A DNA stretch of 11,695 bases from Thermoplasmata archaeon (lineage in GTDB: Archaea; Thermoplasmatota; Thermoplasmata; Lutacidiplasmatales; UBA184). Position numbers and translations under genes: made by a program. Below, piece by piece: positions 7,001 to 11,695 of the stretch. Within the stretch, counting starts at the first letter, position 1, and every line of letters starts with the position of its first letter. A model generated the notes under the pieces. That model saw only the letters and a list, made by a program, of their open reading frames with translations, was not told the DNA's origin and ran no database searches. The stretch spans positions 1-11,695 of the forward strand of contig JASHVP010000201.1 in assembly GCA_030044475.1 (NCBI GenBank), given 5' to 3'.

Positions 7001-8936
7001 GGTCGCCTCGTTCTACAACGACGAGCTGCTGATCCTCGGGGTCACCGCGATCGACTCCGCCTACGGGGTGCTGGAGAACGACTCCACCAACCTGACGATC
7101 GCGCTCGTCACCGAGTGGAACGGCGTCGACGGCATCTCGCTCAACGGCTCCGCCTACGTGGAGGTCGCCCAGTCGTTCCTCTACGGCAACGAGGTCGGGA
7201 TCTGGGCGTACAACACCACGAACGCGACGATCACCGCGAACACGGTCGAAGGGTCGCTGAGCTACGGGCTCGCGATCGACTTTGGGGCGAACGCCGTCGT
7301 CTACGCGAACAACTTCGTCGCGAACAACGGTGCGAGCACGAGCGGCGGTTACTCCTCGGCGCACGTCCAGGCGTCGGTCGCCGGCATCTCGACCGTCACC
7401 TTCGACTTCGCCGGGATGGGCAACTACTGGTCCGACTGGACCGGGAGCGGCTCCTACGTGATCGCGACGGGCGTCGACGACACGTCGCCGTACGCGAGTT
7501 TCATCTCGAACTGGCTACAGTTCGTCGAGGTCGGCCTCCCTGTCGGCACCGCGTGGGGCTTCACGCTCGACACGGTCGCGTACACGACGACCGCCCCGCT
7601 CGTCTTCATCCCGAGCTGGAGCCTCCCGGCCGCGACCCTCGGCTTCGTCGTGAACCCGCCGAGCGGCTGGGTCCCGACACCGGGCTCCGGCACCGTCGAC
7701 TTCACCGGCGCGAACACCACCGTCACGATCTCGTTCGTCGAAGTGTTCTACACGGTGACGTTCACGGCGACCGGGCTGCCCGACGGCACGACGTACAGCG
7801 TGACGTTCGACGGCACGACGCTGACGAACGTCTCGGCCGGCGGCACGGTGTCGAACGTCTTCACCGTCCCGAACGGGACCTACGCGTTCTCGATCGCCAC
7901 GATCTCGGGCTACCGCCCGAACACCCCCGTCAGCGGGAGCCTCACGGTGAGCGGCGCGGACGTCACGCGGTCGACCGGCTACACCCAGGTGACGTACGTG
8001 GTCTCGTTTGAGGAGACCGGCCTCTCCACCGGGACCGCGTGGGCCGTGACGCTGAACGGCGTCGAGACGAGCTCGCTGACGGCGTTCGTGAACTTCACCG
8101 AGCCGAACGGGACGTACGCCTTCTCGGTCGCCGCCGTCGCGGGCTACGACGCGCCGTCGCCGGGCAGCGGCAACGCGACCGTCGCCGGGTTCAACCAGAC
8201 GGTGATGATCGCCTTCGTGACGGCGCCGCCGACGTACTACACCGTCACCTTCACCGAGACCGGCCTGACCGCGGGCACCTCGTGGTCGGTGACGTTCAAC
8301 GGCACGCCGACCTCCTCGACCACGTCGACGATCGTCTTCTCCGAGCTGAACGACTCGTACACCTACACGATCGCGAATGTGGACGGACTCGTCCCGACGC
8401 CGAGCAGCGGCACCGTCACGGTCGACGGGATGAACGCCGACGTGAACGTCACCTTCGCGGCGCCCCCGCCGCCGACCTACACGGTGACGTTCACCGAGAC
8501 CGGCCTCGCCACCGGGACGATGTGGACGGTCGTGTTCAACGGCACGCCCGAGAGCTCGACGACCTCGACGATCACGATCACCGGGCAGGGGGACGGGAGC
8601 TACCCGTACACGGTCGACACGGTCTCCGGCTACAACGCGCCGTCCCCGGCGTCGGGCACGGCGAAGGTGAGCGGGGCGTCCGTCAACTACCCGATCTCCT
8701 TCTCGAAGCCGAGCAGTTCCACCTCGTCGTCGACGAGCCTGCCGAGCTGGGCGTGGATCGTGATCGCGGTCGTCGTCGTGCTCGTGATCGTGGGCGTGGT
8801 GGTCGCGGTGATGATGCGCGGCCGCAAGCCGCCGACCTCGAGCGGCGGGAACGAGCCGTCGTCCGGCGACAGCACCGGCACCGAGCCCCCGTCCGAGACG
8901 TGGACCGAGGGCCAGGGCCCCGGCGGCTCCACGTAG
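4098..8936 (+). CDS. Giant secreted, membrane-anchored thermopsin-like (peptidase A5) protein with beta-helix and Ig-like repeats
   Basis: A 1612-residue extracellular protein. Domains in order: Sec signal peptide (K9, hydrophobic 10-26, cleavage perhaps after A26 or ARA34); Ser/Thr/Ala/Pro-rich lead to about 120; thermopsin-like domain about 145-440, with GPYEYNTSSFQ near 147, FWIQNVVHFNG, the Gly-rich FGGNGGGANAV near 335 and YDYGEDTGETAVGV near 372; right-handed parallel beta-helix (NosD/PbH1-like) about 505-1120, closing with GMGNYWSDW; five beta-rich repeats of about 80 residues (1142-1540) with the YTVTFTETGL...G signature; Ser-rich spacer; membrane anchor 1551-1573 followed by RGRK; 39-residue hydrophilic cytoplasmic tail. 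NxS/T sequons are very frequent, suggesting heavy glycosylation. Thermopsins are acid proteases of acidophilic archaea, but the family's catalytic residues are not ones I can assign here, so proteolysis is unproven; adhesion, polysaccharide binding or S-layer roles are alternatives. It has its own strong promoter. Confidence 0.92.
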   Translation: MALARSTAKVALIVIVLAALVAVPLASSGDVARAALPPAASTAPPAFAPPARSSAEAWNLGDHGPTSLASAPSPSTSTPAASTETVTLPSVTIAKQLIAEGKLSSSSVFFPNLNRPTQLSTGGTLSPSYPGTPAPMGLSDLGLGAGGPYEYNTSSFQSVMTLNNFTDYNPGYAGYDAPPNFMTFQLNTVTVNTSYPGFTNGSFWIQNVVHFNGTSLQFEDNIWNFSSTAAALNTGTLLNYTGTLVPGSFYYVYGPTYQVTYPFTLTLYNNLTGAGGHPGVYFNYTLTNSSASVSGSYDYVTFNGSYNPSSPIQFQVNGREYNPLGYLFYDAETIFGGNGGGANAVITSLNGSTTLNYWDATSGSYVSVPSAYDYGEDTGETAVGVAAYYTGTTEYINQGPSMLYGLWNTSTTAFGPAANPGWIHISISQPTNYGFLFASNDTTFATGVNSSYAPSDASGLTTTDLPPLATGSSYVFQLYTNGYDTAFANFTANGSATLTPTANPSVVDTPIYLSDDAQVAAFGSAGLAGVTYNATDDWLWINDTTVTLAPAFRGVNDFFFPTFMLFAGLDLGTSVYINGLVQDASTFNYTRYALTFNLPSWSQGYYFNYGSGIFEVTNVSVTGDSYAYYVYDAYPIAAIEFWQTVGSAAWNDTTAQDSFGVDVLNSDDATLWNIQGETGANAIAILGSEGVTAYNIASNGTDIAGFPTWAAYVDDSAFLLLENITATNGALGVYGVDVGYWTIDGLTDVDGYIGAELEDVGLLGIYDVSVTDSEGMFVADAEYLTIQDVTVSTDGFAGVIEDGVDLTVDDLSVTNSTGYEVGFWTGFTTNDTSVTGALASGFALLYEVQNVTATNLSATDGSYGGEFEIVENVSASDIVATDGSGGLEILDAFNVTEWEIAASDNSIGVITAEATDVTVAEVYANQTSFGVGVEDDLDTVVEDVNASSSSLGPLYFANPLGNAFPNAAVASFYNDELLILGVTAIDSAYGVLENDSTNLTIALVTEWNGVDGISLNGSAYVEVAQSFLYGNEVGIWAYNTTNATITANTVEGSLSYGLAIDFGANAVVYANNFVANNGASTSGGYSSAHVQASVAGISTVTFDFAGMGNYWSDWTGSGSYVIATGVDDTSPYASFISNWLQFVEVGLPVGTAWGFTLDTVAYTTTAPLVFIPSWSLPAATLGFVVNPPSGWVPTPGSGTVDFTGANTTVTISFVEVFYTVTFTATGLPDGTTYSVTFDGTTLTNVSAGGTVSNVFTVPNGTYAFSIATISGYRPNTPVSGSLTVSGADVTRSTGYTQVTYVVSFEETGLSTGTAWAVTLNGVETSSLTAFVNFTEPNGTYAFSVAAVAGYDAPSPGSGNATVAGFNQTVMIAFVTAPPTYYTVTFTETGLTAGTSWSVTFNGTPTSSTTSTIVFSELNDSYTYTIANVDGLVPTPSSGTVTVDGMNADVNVTFAAPPPPTYTVTFTETGLATGTMWTVVFNGTPESSTTSTITITGQGDGSYPYTVDTVSGYNAPSPASGTAKVSGASVNYPISFSKPSSSTSSSTSLPSWAWIVIAVVVVLVIVGVVVAVMMRGRKPPTSSGGNEPSSGDSTGTEPPSETWTEGQGPGGST
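5620..7460 (+). repeat. Parallel beta-helix (PbH1/NosD-like) coil repeats within the giant protein
   Basis: Residues about 508-1121 consist of imperfect coils of roughly 20-25 residues, each alternating hydrophobic beta-strands with Asp/Asn/Gly turns, for example LTIQDVTVSTDG, LTVDDLSVTNSTG, QNVTATNLSATDGS and ENVSASDIVATDGS. The series ends with the NNFVANNG and NYWSDW elements typical of NosD/copper-binding-periplasmic-like beta-helices. The coils are unusually rich in Asp and Glu, which would give an acidic face. Repeats are at protein level; DNA identity between coils is low. Confidence 0.75.
7521..8703 (+). repeat. Five tandem Ig-like/PEGA-like beta repeats of about 80 codons
   Basis: Copies begin at about 7521 (residue 1142), 7746 (1217), 7992 (1299), 8235 (1380) and 8478 (1461), a period of 75-82 codons. 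Each follows the plan: VTFTETGL-x-xGT-x-W-x-V-x-FNG, an S/T-rich strand, NGTYxFSIA or similar, G-Y-x-P-x-xGSGTVTV-x-G, and a closing VxxxF. Copies 4 and 5 are the closest pair and share near-identical DNA around accgagaccggcct, which suggests the most recent duplication. The first copy is the most divergent. Such arrays act as stalks that lift an N-terminal domain away from the membrane. Confidence 0.85.
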
Positions 8937-8945
8937 GGTCTCGGG

Positions 8946-8983
8946 CCGCCCCGGCGGTTCCAACCCCTTCCCCCGGTCGGGGG
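8946..8983 (+). terminator. Possible transcription-end hairpins after the giant gene
   Basis: Two short inverted repeats lie in the 94-base gap after the stop codon: CCGCC/GGCGG at 8946-8957 with a 2-nt centre, and CCCCCG/CGGGGG at 8970-8983 with a 2-nt centre. Neither has a T-rich tail, and archaeal termination normally depends on T-runs, so this is a weak call. Confidence 0.25.
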
Positions 8984-9030
8984 CCAGAGTTCAAGCGCGC
9001 CCCGTCCCTCCGCTCGCGAGGCGGACGCCG

Positions 9031-9678
9031 ATGCGGGTCGGGATCCTGGGGAGCGGAGAGGTCGCGCGATCGTTGGGGAACGGGTTCGCCACCCTCGGCC
9101 ACGAGGTCAAGCTCGGGACCCGGCACCCCGAGGACCCGAAGCTCGCGGCCTGGCTGCGGGCGCACCCCGGGAAGCGGACGGTCGGCAGTTTCGCCGAGGC
9201 GGCGGAGTTCGGCGAGATCCTGGTGGTCGCGGTCCGGGGCGTCGCCGTCGCCGACGCGGTCGCGGCCGCCGGACCGGCCCGGTTCGACGGGAAGGTCGTG
9301 ATCGACGTCACCAACCCCCTCGTGATGCGGGAGACCGGGCCCCCGACCCTCGCCGTCGGGCCCGCCGGATCGGCCGGGGAGGCGTTGCAGGCGCTCCTCC
9401 CGCACGGCCGGGTCGTGAAGGCGTTCAACATCGTCGGGAACCCGAGCTTCTTCCGGCCCGCGTTTCCCGGCGGCCCGCCGGACATGTTCCTGTGCGGGAA
9501 CGACCCCGCCGCGAAGCGCGTCGTCACCGGCCTTCTCCACGACTTCGGCTGGTCGTCGGTGATCGACATCGGCGGGATCGACGGCTCCCGCGAGCTCGAG
9601 GCGCTGTGCGTCCTCTGGGTGAAGGCCGGCCTCGCGATCGGGAACTTTCAGATCGCGTTCAAGCTGCTCCGCAAGTGA
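9031..9678 (+). CDS. F420-dependent NADP reductase-like oxidoreductase (NADP_F420-binding family)
   Basis: A 215-residue cytoplasmic Rossmann protein similar to Fno, which shuttles hydride between coenzyme F420 and NADP. The N-terminus MRVGILGSGEVARSLGNGFA holds the dinucleotide GxGxxA loop (G7-A12), followed by LGTR (28-31), a basic residue after the second strand that fits NADP(H) 2'-phosphate binding. Later family marks are VVIDVTNPL (about 99-107), RVVKAFNIVG, MFLCGND and DIGGIDGSRELEAL with LWVKAGLAIGNFQIAF at the C-terminus. Length is typical for the family. The ATG at 9031 is preceded by GAGG at 9018-9021 with a 9-nt gap. Many relatives reduce other substrates and do not use F420, so the cofactor pairing is inference. 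It converges with the UspA gene, 24 bases apart. Confidence 0.87.
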   Translation: MRVGILGSGEVARSLGNGFATLGHEVKLGTRHPEDPKLAAWLRAHPGKRTVGSFAEAAEFGEILVVAVRGVAVADAVAAAGPARFDGKVVIDVTNPLVMRETGPPTLAVGPAGSAGEALQALLPHGRVVKAFNIVGNPSFFRPAFPGGPPDMFLCGNDPAAKRVVTGLLHDFGWSSVIDIGGIDGSRELEALCVLWVKAGLAIGNFQIAFKLLRK

Positions 9679-9702
9679 TCCGGTCGCCCGCCGGGGGACG
9701 GG

Positions 9703-10197
9703 TCAATGCGCGTCCGCGGGCGCCGGGCTGCGCGCGGCCGCGCTCGGGCGGCTCGCGTGCCCGAGGTTGCGGCCCCGCACGACGAGGACGGGGCACGGCG
9801 CTTCGCTCGCGAGGCGCAGGGAGACGCTGCCGAGCAGGATCCGCTGCCCCCGCGAGAGGCCGCGGGACCCGACGACGACCAGGTCGTACGGCTTCTGCTT
9901 CAGCCACTCGAGGAGCGCCTCCGGCACTTCCCCGCGCAGGGTCACGGAGTCGAATCCGCCAGCCCCTTGCTCCAACGCGTCCCGCTGGACCTCCTCGACG
10001 ACCTCCGAGAGGGTCTTTCCATCGGCGGCCTCGGGAACGAGGCTCTCGAGGTACGGGTCGGTCCCCTTCTTCGGCGGCGGCCGGACGACCGCGACCGTCA
10101 GGTGCGCGTGGAACCGGCCGGAGAGGGTCGCCGCCACCGAGCAGGCGCGGCGCGCCGGGGCCGAGCCGTCCGACGCGACGAGGATCCGTCCAAACAT
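9703..10197 (-). CDS. UspA-family universal stress protein
   Basis: A 164-residue single-domain Usp of the nucleotide-binding alpha-hydrolase-like fold. It begins MFGRILVASDGSAPARRA with the strand-1 aspartate D10 and carries the ATP-binding signature G110-x2-G113-x9-G123-S124 in VVVGSRGLSRGQRILLGSVS, then CPVLVVRGR. The presence of the full motif predicts an ATP-binding rather than ATP-free Usp. After about residue 146 there is a short Ala/Pro/Ser-rich tail, not part of the domain. The ATG at 10197 gives the usual Usp start, and a TATA-like GATAAG lies about 30 nt upstream. It follows the cyclic-nucleotide-binding gene on the same strand with an 86-base gap and probably has its own promoter. 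Partner and stress signal cannot be inferred. Confidence 0.93.
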   Translation of the reverse strand: MFGRILVASDGSAPARRACSVAATLSGRFHAHLTVAVVRPPPKKGTDPYLESLVPEAADGKTLSEVVEEVQRDALEQGAGGFDSVTLRGEVPEALLEWLKQKPYDLVVVGSRGLSRGQRILLGSVSLRLASEAPCPVLVVRGRNLGHASRPSAAARSPAPADAH

Positions 10198-10223
10198 CCC
10201 GCGGGGCGCGAACGCTCCGGCGT

Positions 10224-10229
10224 CTTATC
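10224..10229 (-). promoter_or_regulatory. TATA-like box of the UspA gene
   Basis: Minus-strand GATAAG, centred about 30 nt before the ATG at 10197, again predicts a nearly leaderless transcript. It is the only A/T-rich patch in the 86-base gap between the UspA and cyclic-nucleotide-binding genes. Confidence 0.5.
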
Positions 10230-10283
10230 CCCGTTCCGCCTCTCCGGGGACCGGCCCGACCGGGGGGAAGGGGTCCGGCGGGA

Positions 10284-10715
10284 CTATTCGGTCAGCGCCG
10301 ACCCGGGGGCGGTCGCGGTCCGCAACCGGCGGACGGTCTCGACGAAGAGGGCGCGGATGATCTCCGGGTCCTGCCCGACCGCGCCCCAGAACTCCCACCG
10401 ATTGAGCACGAGGCACCGGACGTCCGAGGTCGCCTTGACGTCGGCCGTGCGCGGCTGCTCGTCGACGAGCGCCATCTCGCCGAAGAACTGGCCGGTCGAG
10501 AGCGCCCCCACCTTCTGGCCGCCGCGCACGACCTCGGCCTGACCCGAGAGGAGCAGGTAGAATCCGATCCCCTTCTCTCCCTGCGTGACGATCGTCTCGC
10601 CCGGTTTGAACGTCCGCTCGAGCGCCGACGACGCGATCCCCTTCAGCTGACGCTTGCTGAGCGCGGAGAAGAGCGGTACCGAGCCCAGCAGTTCGACGCG
10701 ATCCTGGTCCGCCAC
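10284..10715 (-). CDS. Stand-alone cyclic nucleotide-binding (CNB/CAP_ED) domain protein
   Basis: A 143-residue protein made almost wholly of one CNB domain. It opens MADQDRVELLGSVPLFSALS, the typical N-terminal helix and 'VPLFxxLS' entry, continues with PGETIVTQGEKGIGFYLLLSG, and has the phosphate-binding cassette FGEMALVDEQPRTA (78-91) with E80 and the cyclic-phosphate arginine R89. There is no DNA-binding helix-turn-helix, kinase or channel segment, so any effect must be through a partner; the next gene on the strand, UspA, is one guess. The start is a GTG at 10715: the domain begins there, the upstream open frame is a shadow of the neighbouring small gene, and a TATA-like ATATAA lies about 37 nt upstream. 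Ligand is unknown; the intact cassette suggests a cyclic nucleotide can bind. Confidence 0.88.
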   Translation of the reverse strand: MADQDRVELLGSVPLFSALSKRQLKGIASSALERTFKPGETIVTQGEKGIGFYLLLSGQAEVVRGGQKVGALSTGQFFGEMALVDEQPRTADVKATSDVRCLVLNRWEFWGAVGQDPEIIRALFVETVRRLRTATAPGSALTE

Positions 10716-10749
10716 GCGGCCACCCGAGGGGGGCGAACGGGCTCCCCCG

Positions 10750-10755
10750 TTATAT
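10750..10755 (-). promoter_or_regulatory. TATA box of the CNB-domain gene
   Basis: Minus-strand ATATAA, within CATATAAC, lies in strongly G/C-rich DNA and is centred about 37 nt before the GTG at 10715. The predicted transcription start near 10727 leaves a leader of about 10 nt that contains GGGTGG. It directly follows a 22-base perfect-fold hairpin (10760-10781). Confidence 0.6.
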
Positions 10756-10759
10756 GGGT

Positions 10760-10781
10760 GACCGCCCGCCAACGGACGGTC
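10760..10781 (-). terminator. Nine-base-pair hairpin at the end of the small gene, beside the CNB promoter
   Basis: On the minus strand the arms are GACCGTCCG and CGGGCGGTC around a TTGG loop: nine pairs, one of them G-U. It starts within the stop codon of the 10780-11064 gene and ends 4 bases before the CNB TATA region. It could end or stabilise the upstream transcript, or be an operator for the CNB promoter. No T-run follows, so the terminator label is only the simplest reading. Confidence 0.4.
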
Positions 10782-11064
10782 AGCAGGAGCCGCGCGCGAC
10801 GACCTCTTCGCAGTGGGAGGCCGGCCAGACGGCGAGGGTGCCCATCTGCCCGAACGGCGCGAAGTAGGTTCGCACCGACGTCTCGTCCGGGGCGTCGGCG
10901 ATGACGTACAGATGGTGCTTCTCCCGCGCCACGGCGTCGCCCTGGATGCGGATCCCGGCCTTCCCCGCGTTCTGCAGGAGGGCGAGGAGGCCGGCCGCCA
11001 TCTGGGGATTCCGGGCGGGGCATCGGTCGGCGGGGTGGGTGTGTTCCGCAACGTAGAGCGGCAT
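10780..11064 (-). CDS. Small conserved-looking protein of ferredoxin-like (DUF4242/DUF3303-like) type, 94 aa
   Basis: The protein begins MPLYVAEHTHPADRCPARNP and alternates strands and helices in a beta-alpha-beta-beta-alpha-beta plan expected of small dimeric alpha/beta-barrel (ferredoxin-like) proteins: LYVAEHTH, a helix AAGLLALLQNAG, IRIQGDAV, HHLYVIADAP, a helix ETSVRTYFAPF, and LAVWPASHCEEVV. I infer likeness to DUF4242/DUF3303-type small proteins from this pattern, without a firm family match. H8, H10, C15, H50, H51 and C85 are candidates for metal or redox chemistry. The ATG at 11064 has a GGAGG (11072-11076) 7 nt before it, one of the clearest ribosome-binding sites in the window. Role is unknown. 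Confidence 0.78.
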   Translation of the reverse strand: MPLYVAEHTHPADRCPARNPQMAAGLLALLQNAGKAGIRIQGDAVAREKHHLYVIADAPDETSVRTYFAPFGQMGTLAVWPASHCEEVVARGSC

Positions 11065-11071
11065 GACCGGG

Positions 11072-11076
11072 CCTCC
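11072..11076 (-). promoter_or_regulatory. Shine-Dalgarno site fixing the start at 11064
   Basis: Minus-strand GGAGG lies 7 nt before the ATG. A possible TATA-like GTTATG at 11088-11093 sits only about 26 nt before the ATG; if that were the promoter the site would not be transcribed, so the two readings compete. Confidence 0.5.
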
Positions 11077-11154
11077 GCTCGCGTCGGCATAACCCCGCCG
11101 ACGGGCGAGGATTCCGTGGCCGGGGCCGAGAATTGCGCCCGAGCCCGAGGTCTC

Positions 11155-11694
11155 CTAGCGGTAGCCGATGACGAATCGTCGAAGGAACGGGAACAGCACG
11201 CGACCGTCGCTCCGGCGCGGGTACTGACCCACCAGTTCCGAGCGGAGCTCGTCCAGGAACCGCTCGCGCCCCTCCGCGGTCGCGATCTGCTGGAGGAGAG
11301 GTCGGAGACCCGTGCCCTGGATCCAGTCGATCACCGTCTCCGGTCCGGGGAAGACGTGCTCGTACCGGGTGTCCCAGAGTTCCACCCGGCGGGCCCGAGA
11401 GGCCAGGATGTCGTAGTACTCCGCGAGCGCTCGGACATGGGCGACGGCCGGATCGATCCAGGTCAGTCGGTCCCAGGGAGCGTGCGTACGGACGGCGGAG
11501 ACCGCCCGCATCCAACCGGGTTCCGGGGTCTCCCGGGCGGGGACTTGGAACGCCAGGGCGCCGTCGGGGGCGACCCAACTCCAGAGTCGGGGGAGCAGCT
11601 GGGCATGGTCCGGCAGCCATTGGAGCGCGGCGTTGGAGAAGACCAGGTCGTAGGACCCCGTCGGGGCCCAGGTCCGAAGATCGGCTTCGACCCA
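11155..11694 (-). CDS. tam: Trans-aconitate 2-methyltransferase-like SAM-dependent methyltransferase, 5' end missing
   Basis: The last 179 residues of a class I Rossmann methyltransferase are present; the SAM-binding glycine-rich loop lies beyond the right edge. The visible part matches the layout of Tam, which methylates trans-aconitate (a toxic by-product of the citric acid cycle) at the 6-carboxylate: VEADLRTWAP, DLVFSNAALQWLPDH (the motif after the SAM-binding strands), LLPRLWSWVAPDGALAFQVP, then YYDILASRARRVELWDTRY and the Tam-like VIDWIQGTGLRPLL, FLDELRSELVGQYP and LFPFLRRFVIGYR at the C-terminus. The match to Tam is close in the C-terminal domain, which carries substrate specificity in the family, so the name is likely but the substrate is not proven. 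The 90-base gap to the next gene holds that gene's promoter or ribosome-binding site. Confidence 0.88.
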   Translation of the reverse strand, partial: WVEADLRTWAPTGSYDLVFSNAALQWLPDHAQLLPRLWSWVAPDGALAFQVPARETPEPGWMRAVSAVRTHAPWDRLTWIDPAVAHVRALAEYYDILASRARRVELWDTRYEHVFPGPETVIDWIQGTGLRPLLQQIATAEGRERFLDELRSELVGQYPRRSDGRVLFPFLRRFVIGYR

Positions 11695-11695
11695 C

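Noticed and set aside
4104..7364. Minus-strand open frame of 1086 codons opposite the giant surface gene
   Set aside because: The product is Arg/Val/Asp/Glu low-complexity with no domain; it reflects the lack of A/T at third positions in the real plus-strand gene.
5620..8703. Repeats considered as a CRISPR or satellite array
   Set aside because: The periodicity is in the protein (about 22 and 80 residues), repeats are imperfect at DNA level and lie in one open frame; there are no identical direct repeats with unique spacers.
8039..9301. Plus-strand frame of 420 codons across the end of the giant gene and the start of the F420/NADP-type gene
   Set aside because: It overlaps two well-supported genes in another frame and its product is Arg/Asp/His-rich without any domain.
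9492..10904. Plus-strand frame of 470 codons over UspA and CNB genes
   Set aside because: UspA and CNB domains are clear on the minus strand; the plus product is Arg/Pro/Gly low-complexity.

Overview
The window is G+C-rich genomic DNA from an archaeon, most likely a Thermoplasmatota (Thermoplasmata-type) lineage known mainly from metagenomes. Four things point there: a thermopsin-like (peptidase A5) secreted protein with the 'YTVTFTETGL...G' beta-repeats that are common in that group; an F420-dependent-NADP-reductase-type protein; A/T-rich TATA-like boxes about 30 nt in front of start codons; and many starts without a Shine-Dalgarno sequence. This placement is inference; no rRNA or other marker gene lies in the window. 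Codon third positions are strongly G/C, so almost every real gene casts long open shadow frames on both strands.

Layout. 1-788 (-): 5' part of a class III (GabT/ArgD-type) aminotransferase that runs off the left edge. 789-904: divergent promoter region. 905-1189 (+): a small unrecognised protein whose 3' end overlaps convergently with the next gene. 1119-2144 (-): a class I/II (HisC-like) PLP aminotransferase, co-oriented with and 42 bases downstream of an ArsB/NhaD/SLC13-type permease (2187-3494, -), probably one transcript. 3589-4068 (+): an HNH nuclease-like protein with an extra N-terminal four-Cys zinc site. 4098-8936 (+): the dominant gene, a 1612-residue secreted and membrane-anchored giant with signal peptide, thermopsin-like domain, long parallel beta-helix, five beta-sandwich-like repeats of about 80 residues, a C-terminal membrane anchor and a short cytoplasmic tail. 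9031-9678 (+): a small F420/NADP-type dinucleotide oxidoreductase. 9703-10197 (-): a UspA protein. 10284-10715 (-): a stand-alone cyclic-nucleotide-binding-domain protein. 10780-11064 (-): a small conserved-looking protein. 11155-11694 (-): the C-terminal part of a trans-aconitate-methyltransferase-like enzyme that runs off the right edge.

How they fit together: there is no clear multi-gene pathway. The permease and aminotransferase pair may form a small operon. The UspA, CNB and small-protein genes look like independently promoted stress or signalling genes in tandem. The most unusual element is the thermopsin, beta-helix and repeat giant, whose TATA box contains the stop codon of the HNH gene. 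I saw no CRISPR array, insertion sequence, tRNA, rRNA or integration site, and no stretch above 300 bases lacks a gene. I did not find convincing evidence for a new multi-gene system; the giant surface protein is the best candidate for new biology.
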